Shown here piece by piece: positions 1 to 6,042 of a stretch of DNA of 10,688 nucleotides (its first letter is position 1; each line of letters begins with the position of its first letter). The translations under genes and the position numbers were made by a program. The notes below the pieces were generated by a model. That model was not told the DNA's origin. It saw only the letters and a program-made list of their open reading frames with translations, and made no database searches. Origin of the DNA: UM-FILTER-38-24 sp041663205 (GTDB lineage: Bacteria > Patescibacteriota > Gracilibacteria > UBA1369 > LOWO2-01-FULL-3); contig JBAZQZ010000028.1 of NCBI GenBank assembly GCA_041663205.1, positions 1-10,688 of the forward strand, read 5' to 3'.

Positions 1-1
1 A

Positions 2-487
2 GCGATAGTTTCAGTATTATTGGTGGGGGTTGTCGTGGGCGGCGTATACATGTTTTCGGCGGACAATTCAGCATTATTCAAAGGACAAATTTTCAATAAC
101 AAAACTCCGCAAACGGCACAACCGGCAACGACGACAACAGCGGAACTTTTGCCTGACTTAAGCGCAAAACTCGAAATAATGTCTCCGCAAAACGAGAACG
201 AAGACATAAAGGCAAACGTAACTATAGAAAATGCGGGAGAAGGTTTGTTTGCGGGACAAGCACCATTCAAATACACACTTTACATAAACGACGTGGAGGT
301 CTTCACAAACTCAGATTCCTACACGGAAATGGCGAAAGGGGACTCTTTCTCCTTCACCTATCCAATCCCACGCGCCATCTACAACTACGGCAAAAAAGGC
401 ACAGTAGTCATAAAAATCGACACCGATAACGTTGTCAAAGAATCCAACGAGAACAACAACGAAGTCACAGTCGATTACAGTCTCTAG
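2..487 (+). CDS. Membrane-anchored CARDB-domain protein (5' end outside window)
   Basis: The frame is already open at the window edge, so the true start lies upstream; the first possible internal start is a TTG at position 20, inside the hydrophobic segment. The visible part opens with a Val/Leu/Gly-rich stretch ending near VYMF, which is a membrane anchor or signal segment. A Thr/Gln/Pro/Ala-rich linker (about 20 residues) follows, and then one domain of about 110 residues beginning LPDLSAKLEI. That domain has the CARDB pattern: PDL at the start, a VTIENAGEG strand turn, a YTLYINDVEV strand, and the hallmark ending DNVVKESNENNNEVTVDY. CARDB modules are beta-sandwich adhesion-type domains found in exported proteins, so this is probably a surface protein with the domain outside the membrane. 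The partner or ligand is unknown. It ends in TAG, and a hairpin lies 123 bases downstream. Domain assignment is confident; cellular role is not. Confidence 0.8.
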   Translation, partial: AIVSVLLVGVVVGGVYMFSADNSALFKGQIFNNKTPQTAQPATTTTAELLPDLSAKLEIMSPQNENEDIKANVTIENAGEGLFAGQAPFKYTLYINDVEVFTNSDSYTEMAKGDSFSFTYPIPRAIYNYGKKGTVVIKIDTDNVVKESNENNNEVTVDYSL

Positions 488-610
488 GCGGACTCAGATA
501 ACGCAGTCATTTTCCAAACAAGATAAAGCGCTTGGCGTGGATTGGCTTAGCGCCTTCGTCTCCACTTCTACGTGTTTGACATAATCCGAAATAGACTTGT
601 CACTTACCGT

Positions 611-639
611 CAACGGCAAAATTACCGTTGTTGATTTTT
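611..639 (+). terminator. Possible intrinsic terminator after the CARDB gene
   Basis: A perfect 6-base-pair stem, CAACGG (611-616) with CCGTTG (625-630) around an 8-base loop, is followed by TTGA and five T residues (635-639). A second weak hairpin, TTGGC (638-642) with GCCAA (651-655), follows directly. The stem is short, the T-run is interrupted, and it lies 123 bases after the stop codon, so this is only a moderate candidate. It could instead be part of a decayed gene in this spacer. Confidence 0.35.
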
Positions 640-685
640 GGCTTTTGGAGGCCAAGAGTCCTCATTGCTTGTCGACGGAGGAAAA

Positions 686-715
686 TTGACATGCTTGACA
701 AAAAAAATGTTTAAT
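686..715 (+). promoter_or_regulatory. Sigma70-type promoter of the 354-residue gene
   Basis: A perfect -35 hexamer TTGACA (686-691) is separated by 18 bases from TTTAAT (710-715), a 5/6 match to the -10 consensus. A second TTGACA at 695-700 gives an alternative pairing with a weaker -10 (GGTAAT, 716-721). Transcription would start near 722, about 30 bases before the ATG at 754. The surrounding 70 bases are very AT-rich, as expected for a promoter. No Shine-Dalgarno is seen between promoter and ATG. Confidence 0.6.
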
Positions 716-753
716 GGTAATCTAAAACCTAGTAAAAAATTAACCATAAAAAA

Positions 754-1818
754 ATGGCAGGAAACAACCAAGAACACAGATACACAGATCAAGGTCAAGA
801 ACCAGCTCTAACAAAAGACATCCCCGGAGCACTTGAAGGAAAACCTCGTGAAGGGGATAGTTTTGATCCAAGAAGCACAAATACACCTGGATTTGTTTCT
901 GCGGTGGAATCAGCATCAGAAACTTTCCAATTAAGAGCTCAAACAGCGACAGAAAATACAACAGCAGGCACAGCCCAAAAAGCTTCCAAGCCTGAAACCA
1001 CAGTAACTCCAGCCGAAGCACCAGCCCTATCTCCAGCTTCCACTACCACAGCCACACCAACATCAAAAACCCAAGGCCCTCTAATCCTTCTAAGCCAAAG
1101 CCCGCACAAACTTGAACACAGACACTGGCTTGAAACAACAATCCAAATAGCACTTCCAGCTGTAAGAGGAGCTTTCACGAAAGCCGGAATAGCAATCCCT
1201 TCAGACAGCGAAATCCTACAAGCCATGATAATGACAAATCGTTTCACTCCTGAACAAATAGAGGAATTGATGAGAACCATACAAGTTCCTGGACTCATAG
1301 TTCTGCATCCTGAAATGCAATCATTTGAAGACTATGTAAGATTTTTGAATGCAAACAAAAAAAGACGAGGACAATATGATGTTTTTACAAGCGGCAGCCG
1401 TGAAATTGCATTTCGCAAGCAAGATAAAGCACTTGAAGACGAAAGAAGAGGACACCCTGCGGAGTATAAATTTGGAATAGGGGAAATGACGCAGGAACCT
1501 GCTAACAGAAGCGGAAAACTCAGGGATATAGTTAGAAATTGGGAAACCAGCGATTTGGCCCAAAAGACAAGAACAGCAACTTTTAGAGAATATACCGTAC
1601 TACGAGCGCAAGCGCCTGATCTATTGGATCTAAGTGGATGGACGATATTGTCTGAAGAAAATGCGCCACACAAAATAATAGGAGATGACAATCTTGTCTC
1701 CGGCGTCTATGGCTACCGCAGTTGGTATGTTGAGTACGGGGCCTACTTCAATGGCTACGATCCGAAGGATGAGGATGTTTACCGTTACGCCCGTGTTCGT
1801 CCCGTGGTGGTGGGATAA
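754..1818 (+). CDS. Protein of unknown function with Thr/Pro/Ala-rich linker and variable-type C-terminal tail
   Basis: The ATG at 754 follows an A-run with no Shine-Dalgarno; it is the first start after a good promoter. There is no signal peptide or membrane segment, so the protein is probably cytoplasmic. Residues 1-60 are polar; residues 62-108 are a low-complexity Thr/Ala/Pro/Ser linker. From about residue 109 the chain looks folded: a helical part (125-205, with HWLETTIQIALPAV and FTPEQIEELMRTIQ), a charged part (205-260), then NWETSDLAQKTR and a region ending LDLSGWTILSEE (near 300). The last 43 residues (312-354) contain SWYVEYGAYFNGYDPKDE and end YARVRPVVVG. They resemble the final strands of C-type-lectin-like or DUF1566/Fib-succ-type tails, whose common ending is W.V.F..G....K....VRPV. 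That similarity is judged by eye. The tail also differs in base composition from the rest of the gene (separate entry). Function unknown; it may be the target of a diversity-generating retroelement elsewhere in the genome. Confidence 0.8.
   Translation: MAGNNQEHRYTDQGQEPALTKDIPGALEGKPREGDSFDPRSTNTPGFVSAVESASETFQLRAQTATENTTAGTAQKASKPETTVTPAEAPALSPASTTTATPTSKTQGPLILLSQSPHKLEHRHWLETTIQIALPAVRGAFTKAGIAIPSDSEILQAMIMTNRFTPEQIEELMRTIQVPGLIVLHPEMQSFEDYVRFLNANKKRRGQYDVFTSGSREIAFRKQDKALEDERRGHPAEYKFGIGEMTQEPANRSGKLRDIVRNWETSDLAQKTRTATFREYTVLRAQAPDLLDLSGWTILSEENAPHKIIGDDNLVSGVYGYRSWYVEYGAYFNGYDPKDEDVYRYARVRPVVVG
1687..1818 (+). other. A-depleted, GC-rich 3' segment resembling a DGR variable region
   Basis: By hand count the last 43 sense codons (1687-1815) are about 55% G+C with about 17% A. 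The 60 bases at 1621-1680 are about 38% A, and some upstream 60-base stretches fall to 28% G+C. Most codons in the tail end in C or T and many encode Tyr, Arg, Asp, Gly or Asn. The last 27 bases before the final Ala-free Gly codon end (1788-1814) contain no A at all. In known diversity-generating retroelements, adenines of the template are mutated into the variable region at the 3' end of the target gene, and that region ends in a GC-rich, invariant stretch (IMH). The features seen fit this, but no template repeat, Avd or reverse transcriptase lies in the window, so this is inference. Confidence 0.35.
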
Positions 1819-1826
1819 ATAAGTCT

Positions 1827-4664
1827 TTAAACCGCCGGACAAATCATTCGATAGTCGCAGAAACTACATAGCTTTTCATTTGGCGTAGGCTCAAAGTTTG
1901 ACGCCTTCATTTCTTCGATTTTTTCTTTTATTTCCTCCGCAAGATTATTTATTTGTTCATCACTTCTCTCAGTAGAAATTTTTTCATTCGCATCCAAGAA
2001 ATAAAGTGAAAGTTTTGAAACGTTAATCTTAAATAAATCTCTGCACGCCATCGCATAAATCGAAAGTTGAAGATCTTTTTTTAGATTCAAATCGGAGTGT
2101 ATCGAGCCGGTTTTGTAATCCACGACTTCATAAGTGCCGTCGGGAAGTTTATCAATTCTATCGATACGACCACTTAGCGTATATTCGCCAATTTTTAGAT
2201 TGAAAGATCTCTCAAGAAATTCCGGTACAGTCCATGGATTTGAGTTCGCATCGTAATATCTTTTTAGCATCTCTAGCCCCTTTTGTTTTTTTACTTTTTC
2301 ATGTGCAACGCTGTCATATCCCTCAGAGTTCCAATTTTTTAAATAAAGTTCTTCCATGACAGAAAACGGCAAATCGCGCTCCTTGATCAGCTTTTGATAA
2401 AATTCTTTTAAAGTTTCATGCACACTGCTTCCAAAATTTGTTACATGAGAAGTCGGTGTAGGGATTTTCAAAAGATAAGAATAATTATATTTCAGTGGAC
2501 ACATGCCAAAGCAGTCCAATTGAGAATAACTGATTCTTTTTTTATCAAACTTCGGTAGATCAAAAATCTTCGTAGTTTTTCTATTTAATTTTTTTAAACT
2601 CTCGATCGGATCGGCCACAGGTTTGTGCTCGATTTGTTCGACGCCGGCGCACTCAGAAATTTCCTCGATAAAAACCGACTTTTTCCAAAGCCTGTTTCCT
2701 TCGTACTTGTCGCTGTACGTTACGTGAAGGCCCTTTCTGGCGCGTGTCATGGCGACATACATAAGTCTGCGCTCTTCCTGCATATGAACGTCTCCTTCGC
2801 TGTAAATTTCGGTTGTAAGCTCTTCCGGAACAACAAAAGTATCTCTGCGATTCGTCCCCGGAAATCTTGTATTAACCAAACTTCCGAGAAAAACATAATC
2901 AAATTCAAGTCCCTTGCTTCCGTGAGTTGTCAAAATCTGCACAGCCTCGCGCGAAACGTCGTCTTCTTTGTATGCCATCGGATACTCAGATTCTTCAAGA
3001 AGTTCGATATACGAGCAAAAATCCGCGACAAAATTATTTTCATTATCTTTTTCGAATGCGGAAACATTTTTTGCGAATTCATTTACGTTGTAAACTTCCT
3101 CAAATTTGTCATTTTTAAGTAAATATTCAAGATGTCCCGACTTCATCAAAAATTCATTTATCGTAAGTCCGACACTTTTTTTCTTTGAAAACTCAATAAG
3201 ATCTTTGAAAAGTTCATATATTTTTTTGAAATTACTTTCCATTCCGGGCAAAACTTCGTTGTCTTCTTCGGCAAGTTTTTTTAGCGCCATCACTAAATGT
3301 TTTTTTACGGGATTGTTTATGATAGATAAAATTTCGCTCATCGGTATGCCAAAAACATCAAACTTTAAAATTCGGAGCAACGAAACATCGTCATACGGAT
3401 TTGAAAGAAATTTCACGACCGCGACCAAATCTTTTATCTCCGGTAAATGAAGTAGTCCTTTCGGATCGTTCACGTGATAAGGAATTCCTGCGGATTTTAG
3501 CGCATCAATAAAAGAATTTGTAAGTCTGTTTGTGCGCACCAGAATCGCAAAAGAAGAATAGGGGAGTCCTTCATCTTTTTGCAAAGAATTTATTTTCTCT
3601 GCGACAAATTCCGCTTCATTTAAATAATATTGGAAATGATGGACGTGAACTTTTTCATCCACGCGCCCCGAAGGAGCACCAGATAAGGAGTTTGCACGTA
3701 GCCTTTTATTTATGCTTGATTTCACCTCAAGCCTGTCCGGATTATTGTTTTGTATAAGGGCATAAGCGCTGTCGAGAATATTTTGTGAACTCCTGTAATT
3801 CTCAATCAAAACGACTTTTTCAGCCTCAGGAAAATATTTTTCAAATTGCAAAATATTACTCAAACTCGCACCGCGCCATTTATAAATACTTTGATCGTCG
3901 TCTCCGACAACAGTAATATTTTTATTTTCCTCCGCAAGCATGCGCACGAGCTTAAATTGTGCATAATTCGTATCCTGAAATTCATCGACAAAAATATATT
4001 TAAATCTCGCCCTGTACTCATTCAAAACACTTTTTCTTGTCTCAAAGAGCCTTATCGCATACAGAGTCAAATCCCCAAAATCCAAATAATTATTCTCAAT
4101 CAAAAGTTCCTGATATTTTTTGTAAGCATTCGCGACCTCAAGGTTTTTTTTGCGAATTTCCTCGTCCTCAAGACCACCAGCCCATTCAATATATTTTTCA
4201 GGAGTGATAAGTTCATCCTTAAGTTTACTGAAATGTGTGAGCAAATCAGAAATAAATTTATTTGGATTCCCAAGTGGTCGATAATAATTCAGTTCAAAAG
4301 CGTACAAATTTTTCTTGAAGAAAAACCATTGTTCCTCTCTGGAAATAATTTTATACGAAGTATCAAGCCCGATCTCAAGCCCCGATTCGCGCAAAATCTG
4401 TTCCGAAAAAGAATGAAAAGTCTTCACGCAAATTTCCTCATAACCAAAAGGCGTTTCTTGGTCTATGCGCTCAATCATTTCGGTCGTTGCCTTCTCCGTA
4501 AAAGTCAGCGCCAAAATCTCCGAAGCCTTATACACCCCCGAATTTATCAAATGCAAAATACTTGAAGTAATCACCCTCGTTTTCCCCGTTCCCGCTCCCG
4601 CAATTATCAAAAGCGGTCCTTTCGTGTGTTCTATCGCTTTCTTTTGCTCTGCATTGAAATCCAT
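1827..4664 (-). CDS. UvrD/PcrA-type superfamily 1 helicase fused to RecB-type Fe-S nuclease
   Basis: The 945-residue protein combines an ATP-driven 3'-5' DNA translocase with a nuclease, so it likely processes DNA ends or damaged DNA in the cytoplasm, in the manner of AddAB/AdnAB-type enzymes. Helicase motifs are all present: Walker A AGAGTGKT (22-29), VDEFQDTN (226-233), VVGDDDQSIYKWRGA (252-266), ENYRSS (288-293), TTHGSKGLEFD (579-589) and ERRLMYVAMTRARKG (631-645). The C-terminal third is a PD-(D/E)XK domain with GSSVHE (745-750), GRIDRID (832-838, D835), VVDYKTG (847-853, D849 and K851) and QLSIYA (866-871). Cysteines 722, 933, 936 and 942 (CPLKY and CSFCDYRMIC) form the iron-sulfur staple seen in AddB/Cas4-type nucleases. 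All catalytic residues look intact. The start MDFNAEQKKAI matches the usual Q-motif start of the family, although it has no Shine-Dalgarno and lies only 8 bases after the rpsA terminator. It converges on the plus-strand gene with an 8-base gap and no terminator visible between them. Confidence 0.95.
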   Translation of the reverse strand: MDFNAEQKKAIEHTKGPLLIIAGAGTGKTRVITSSILHLINSGVYKASEILALTFTEKATTEMIERIDQETPFGYEEICVKTFHSFSEQILRESGLEIGLDTSYKIISREEQWFFFKKNLYAFELNYYRPLGNPNKFISDLLTHFSKLKDELITPEKYIEWAGGLEDEEIRKKNLEVANAYKKYQELLIENNYLDFGDLTLYAIRLFETRKSVLNEYRARFKYIFVDEFQDTNYAQFKLVRMLAEENKNITVVGDDDQSIYKWRGASLSNILQFEKYFPEAEKVVLIENYRSSQNILDSAYALIQNNNPDRLEVKSSINKRLRANSLSGAPSGRVDEKVHVHHFQYYLNEAEFVAEKINSLQKDEGLPYSSFAILVRTNRLTNSFIDALKSAGIPYHVNDPKGLLHLPEIKDLVAVVKFLSNPYDDVSLLRILKFDVFGIPMSEILSIINNPVKKHLVMALKKLAEEDNEVLPGMESNFKKIYELFKDLIEFSKKKSVGLTINEFLMKSGHLEYLLKNDKFEEVYNVNEFAKNVSAFEKDNENNFVADFCSYIELLEESEYPMAYKEDDVSREAVQILTTHGSKGLEFDYVFLGSLVNTRFPGTNRRDTFVVPEELTTEIYSEGDVHMQEERRLMYVAMTRARKGLHVTYSDKYEGNRLWKKSVFIEEISECAGVEQIEHKPVADPIESLKKLNRKTTKIFDLPKFDKKRISYSQLDCFGMCPLKYNYSYLLKIPTPTSHVTNFGSSVHETLKEFYQKLIKERDLPFSVMEELYLKNWNSEGYDSVAHEKVKKQKGLEMLKRYYDANSNPWTVPEFLERSFNLKIGEYTLSGRIDRIDKLPDGTYEVVDYKTGSIHSDLNLKKDLQLSIYAMACRDLFKINVSKLSLYFLDANEKISTERSDEQINNLAEEIKEKIEEMKASNFEPTPNEKLCSFCDYRMICPAV

Positions 4665-4672
4665 ATGAATAT

Positions 4673-4701
4673 AAAAAAGGGCTTAAACTATAAGCCCTTT
4701 T
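4673..4701 (-). terminator. Intrinsic terminator of rpsA
   Basis: An 11-base-pair perfect stem, AAAAGGGCTTA (4675-4685) with TAAGCCCTTTT (4691-4701), closes a 5-base loop. Read on the minus strand it begins 23 bases after the rpsA stop codon and is followed by a run of six T residues (complement of 4673-4678). This is a textbook intrinsic terminator. It stops only 8 bases before the helicase start codon, so the helicase needs readthrough or its own promoter. Confidence 0.9.
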
Positions 4702-4715
4702 AAATCTCTATTCAA
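4687..4715 (-). promoter_or_regulatory. Candidate helicase promoter embedded in the rpsA terminator
   Basis: On the minus strand TTGAAT (complement of 4710-4715, 4/6 to -35) is followed after exactly 17 bases by TATAGT (complement of 4687-4692, 5/6 to -10). The -10 lies in the loop and upper stem of the rpsA terminator hairpin. A transcript would begin near 4680 and have a leader of only about 16 bases before the helicase ATG. There is no other room for a promoter between the two genes. Confidence 0.5.
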
Positions 4716-4724
4716 ACGATTTTC

Positions 4725-5918
4725 TTACTCCTCTTCTTTCTTTGTTCCCTCTTCCGCCACTTCCTCAACTTTTTCCTCTTCCACCTCATCTTTTTTCGCC
4801 TTCTTTTTCTTCTCCGCGGTCTCTGTCATAGCCTTGATCGAAAGTCCGACTCTGTGGTCTTCAGGATCGATGGCGATGACTTTAGCCTTCACTTTTTCGC
4901 CGACCTTCAAATATTGAGTGATATCAGGATTCTCATCAGCTGTAACTTCGCTGACGTGGATAAGACCGTTGATATCATTTTCAAGCTTCATAAACGCTCC
5001 GAACGGAGTGATTCTGTTGATTTCGCCTTCCACAACAGTTCCGACTTCATATTTTTTCGTAGCTTCAACCCAAGGATCCGGAGTAAGTCTCTTCATGGAA
5101 AGGCTGATTTTGTCTTTGTCCTTGCCGATAACCATGACCTCAACATCCGTTCCAAGTTTTCCATAATCGCGAGGATCTTTGACATGTCCCCAAGCGATTT
5201 CGGAAATATGGACAAGTCCCTCAAGCCCTCCGAATGTGACGAAAATTCCGAATTTGACGATACCGCTGATTCTTCCTTTAACTTTTTGTCCGACATCAAG
5301 CTTGTCGAGTGCTACTCCGCGTGTCTCCTCCTCTGCGGCCTTTTCAGATAGAATTAATTTGCCGCCTTCACGATCAAGATTGATAATGCGCACGGTAAGA
5401 GGAATTCCAACAAGCTTTGTAAGCCTTGTAAGAATTTCATTGCTGTCTGCGCCGTCGACCCTCGGATAATGTAATGGTGCAAGTTGTGAAACCGGAATAA
5501 ACCCTTTGATGCCATCGATATTAAGCAGAAGACCTCCTTTGTTTGCTTCATTTGCCATAACTTGAATGGATTTGTCGCTTTCATAAGCGTCGACAAATTT
5601 CTTCCAAGTCTTTTCTTGGCTCGCTTTCCTCAAAGACAAGACAATAAGTCCGTCTTCATTTTCTTCTTCCAAAACATAAGCGTAAATAGAGTCGCCGGGT
5701 TGAAGAGTTTTAAGCGTATTAAGGCTGTCATTAGCCTCTTGTCCGGAAATAATACCGGTAGATGTGCCGTCCAAATCGACAAGCACTTTATTTTTTACAA
5801 CGCTCACTACAGTCCCGTCCACAAAAGTGCCCGGAACAGGTGGATTTAGCATGCCACCGGAGGCAATGAGCTCATCCATAAGAGAACTTTTGGTATATTT
5901 CTGTGCCATAAATTCCAT
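4725..5918 (-). CDS. rpsA: Ribosomal protein S1 (four S1 domains)
   Basis: S1 binds single-stranded mRNA on the 30S subunit and helps recruit and unfold transcripts. Four S1 (OB-fold) repeats are visible in 397 residues: about 30-98 (FVDGTVVSVVKNKVLVDLDG), 117-193 (a more divergent repeat with GIKGFIPVSQL), 208-277 (GQKVKGRISGIVKFGIFVTF and GLVHISEIAW) and 291-364 (GTVVEGEINRITPFGAFMKL and GLIHVSEV). E. coli S1 has six; four-domain forms are usual in many other phyla. The tail from about 369 is a Lys/Glu-rich, disordered extension. The ATG at 5918 is preferred over the one at 5909 because an AAAAGG Shine-Dalgarno sits 9 bases before it, the only clear one in the window. The gene has its own consensus promoter just behind clpC, a structured leader, and a strong terminator after the stop. 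Confidence 0.93.
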   Translation of the reverse strand: MEFMAQKYTKSSLMDELIASGGMLNPPVPGTFVDGTVVSVVKNKVLVDLDGTSTGIISGQEANDSLNTLKTLQPGDSIYAYVLEEENEDGLIVLSLRKASQEKTWKKFVDAYESDKSIQVMANEANKGGLLLNIDGIKGFIPVSQLAPLHYPRVDGADSNEILTRLTKLVGIPLTVRIINLDREGGKLILSEKAAEEETRGVALDKLDVGQKVKGRISGIVKFGIFVTFGGLEGLVHISEIAWGHVKDPRDYGKLGTDVEVMVIGKDKDKISLSMKRLTPDPWVEATKKYEVGTVVEGEINRITPFGAFMKLENDINGLIHVSEVTADENPDITQYLKVGEKVKAKVIAIDPEDHRVGLSIKAMTETAEKKKKAKKDEVEEEKVEEVAEEGTKKEEE

Positions 5919-5924
5919 TTAGCA

Positions 5925-5967
5925 GGACCTTTTAAATTTTATAAGCTTTTGTGCATAAAGGTGGTCC
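5925..5967 (-). promoter_or_regulatory. rpsA leader hairpin covering the Shine-Dalgarno
   Basis: In the minus-strand leader GGACC (complement of 5963-5967) can pair with GGTCC (complement of 5925-5929). Alternatively ACCTTT (complement of 5957-5962) can pair with AAAGGT (complement of 5927-5932). Both pairings bury the AAAAGG Shine-Dalgarno of rpsA, and the first can be extended by TTT-AAA across a 3-base bulge. The loop is long and AT-rich, so the structure would be weak. S1 is known to repress its own translation in E. coli through its leader; a similar role here is inference. Confidence 0.35.
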
Positions 5968-6005
5968 ATGCTATAAAAATCCGTTTATCAGCAAAAGCAG
6001 GAGGG

Positions 6006-6034
6006 ATTATAAGAAGGTTTTAGCGGTTTGTCAA
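6006..6034 (-). promoter_or_regulatory. Consensus sigma70 promoter of rpsA
   Basis: On the minus strand TTGACA (complement of 6029-6034) and TATAAT (complement of 6006-6011) are both perfect matches to consensus and are separated by exactly 17 bases. The -35 begins 8 bases after the clpC stop codon. Transcription should start near 5999, giving a leader of about 80 bases before the ATG at 5918. No terminator separates clpC from rpsA, so clpC transcripts may also read through. Confidence 0.9.
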
Positions 6035-6042
6035 AGGGAAAA

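Noticed and set aside
488..753. DGR template repeat or reverse transcriptase partner for the gene at 754
   Set aside because: No stretch in this spacer aligns by eye with 1687-1815, and no reverse transcriptase or Avd-like frame exists in the window.
740..1298. Minus-strand open frames opposite the Thr/Pro/Ala-rich gene
   Set aside because: Their Leu/Val/Ser-rich composition is what results from reading Thr/Ala/Pro codons backwards. The plus-strand frame has a promoter and continues 350 codons.
3846..4565. 239-codon plus-strand open frame opposite the helicase gene
   Set aside because: It lies wholly antisense to conserved helicase motifs, has no family-like sequence and no promoter or Shine-Dalgarno. 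It is a shadow of the coding strand, as are the similar frames opposite rpsA, clpC and the lipoprotein gene.
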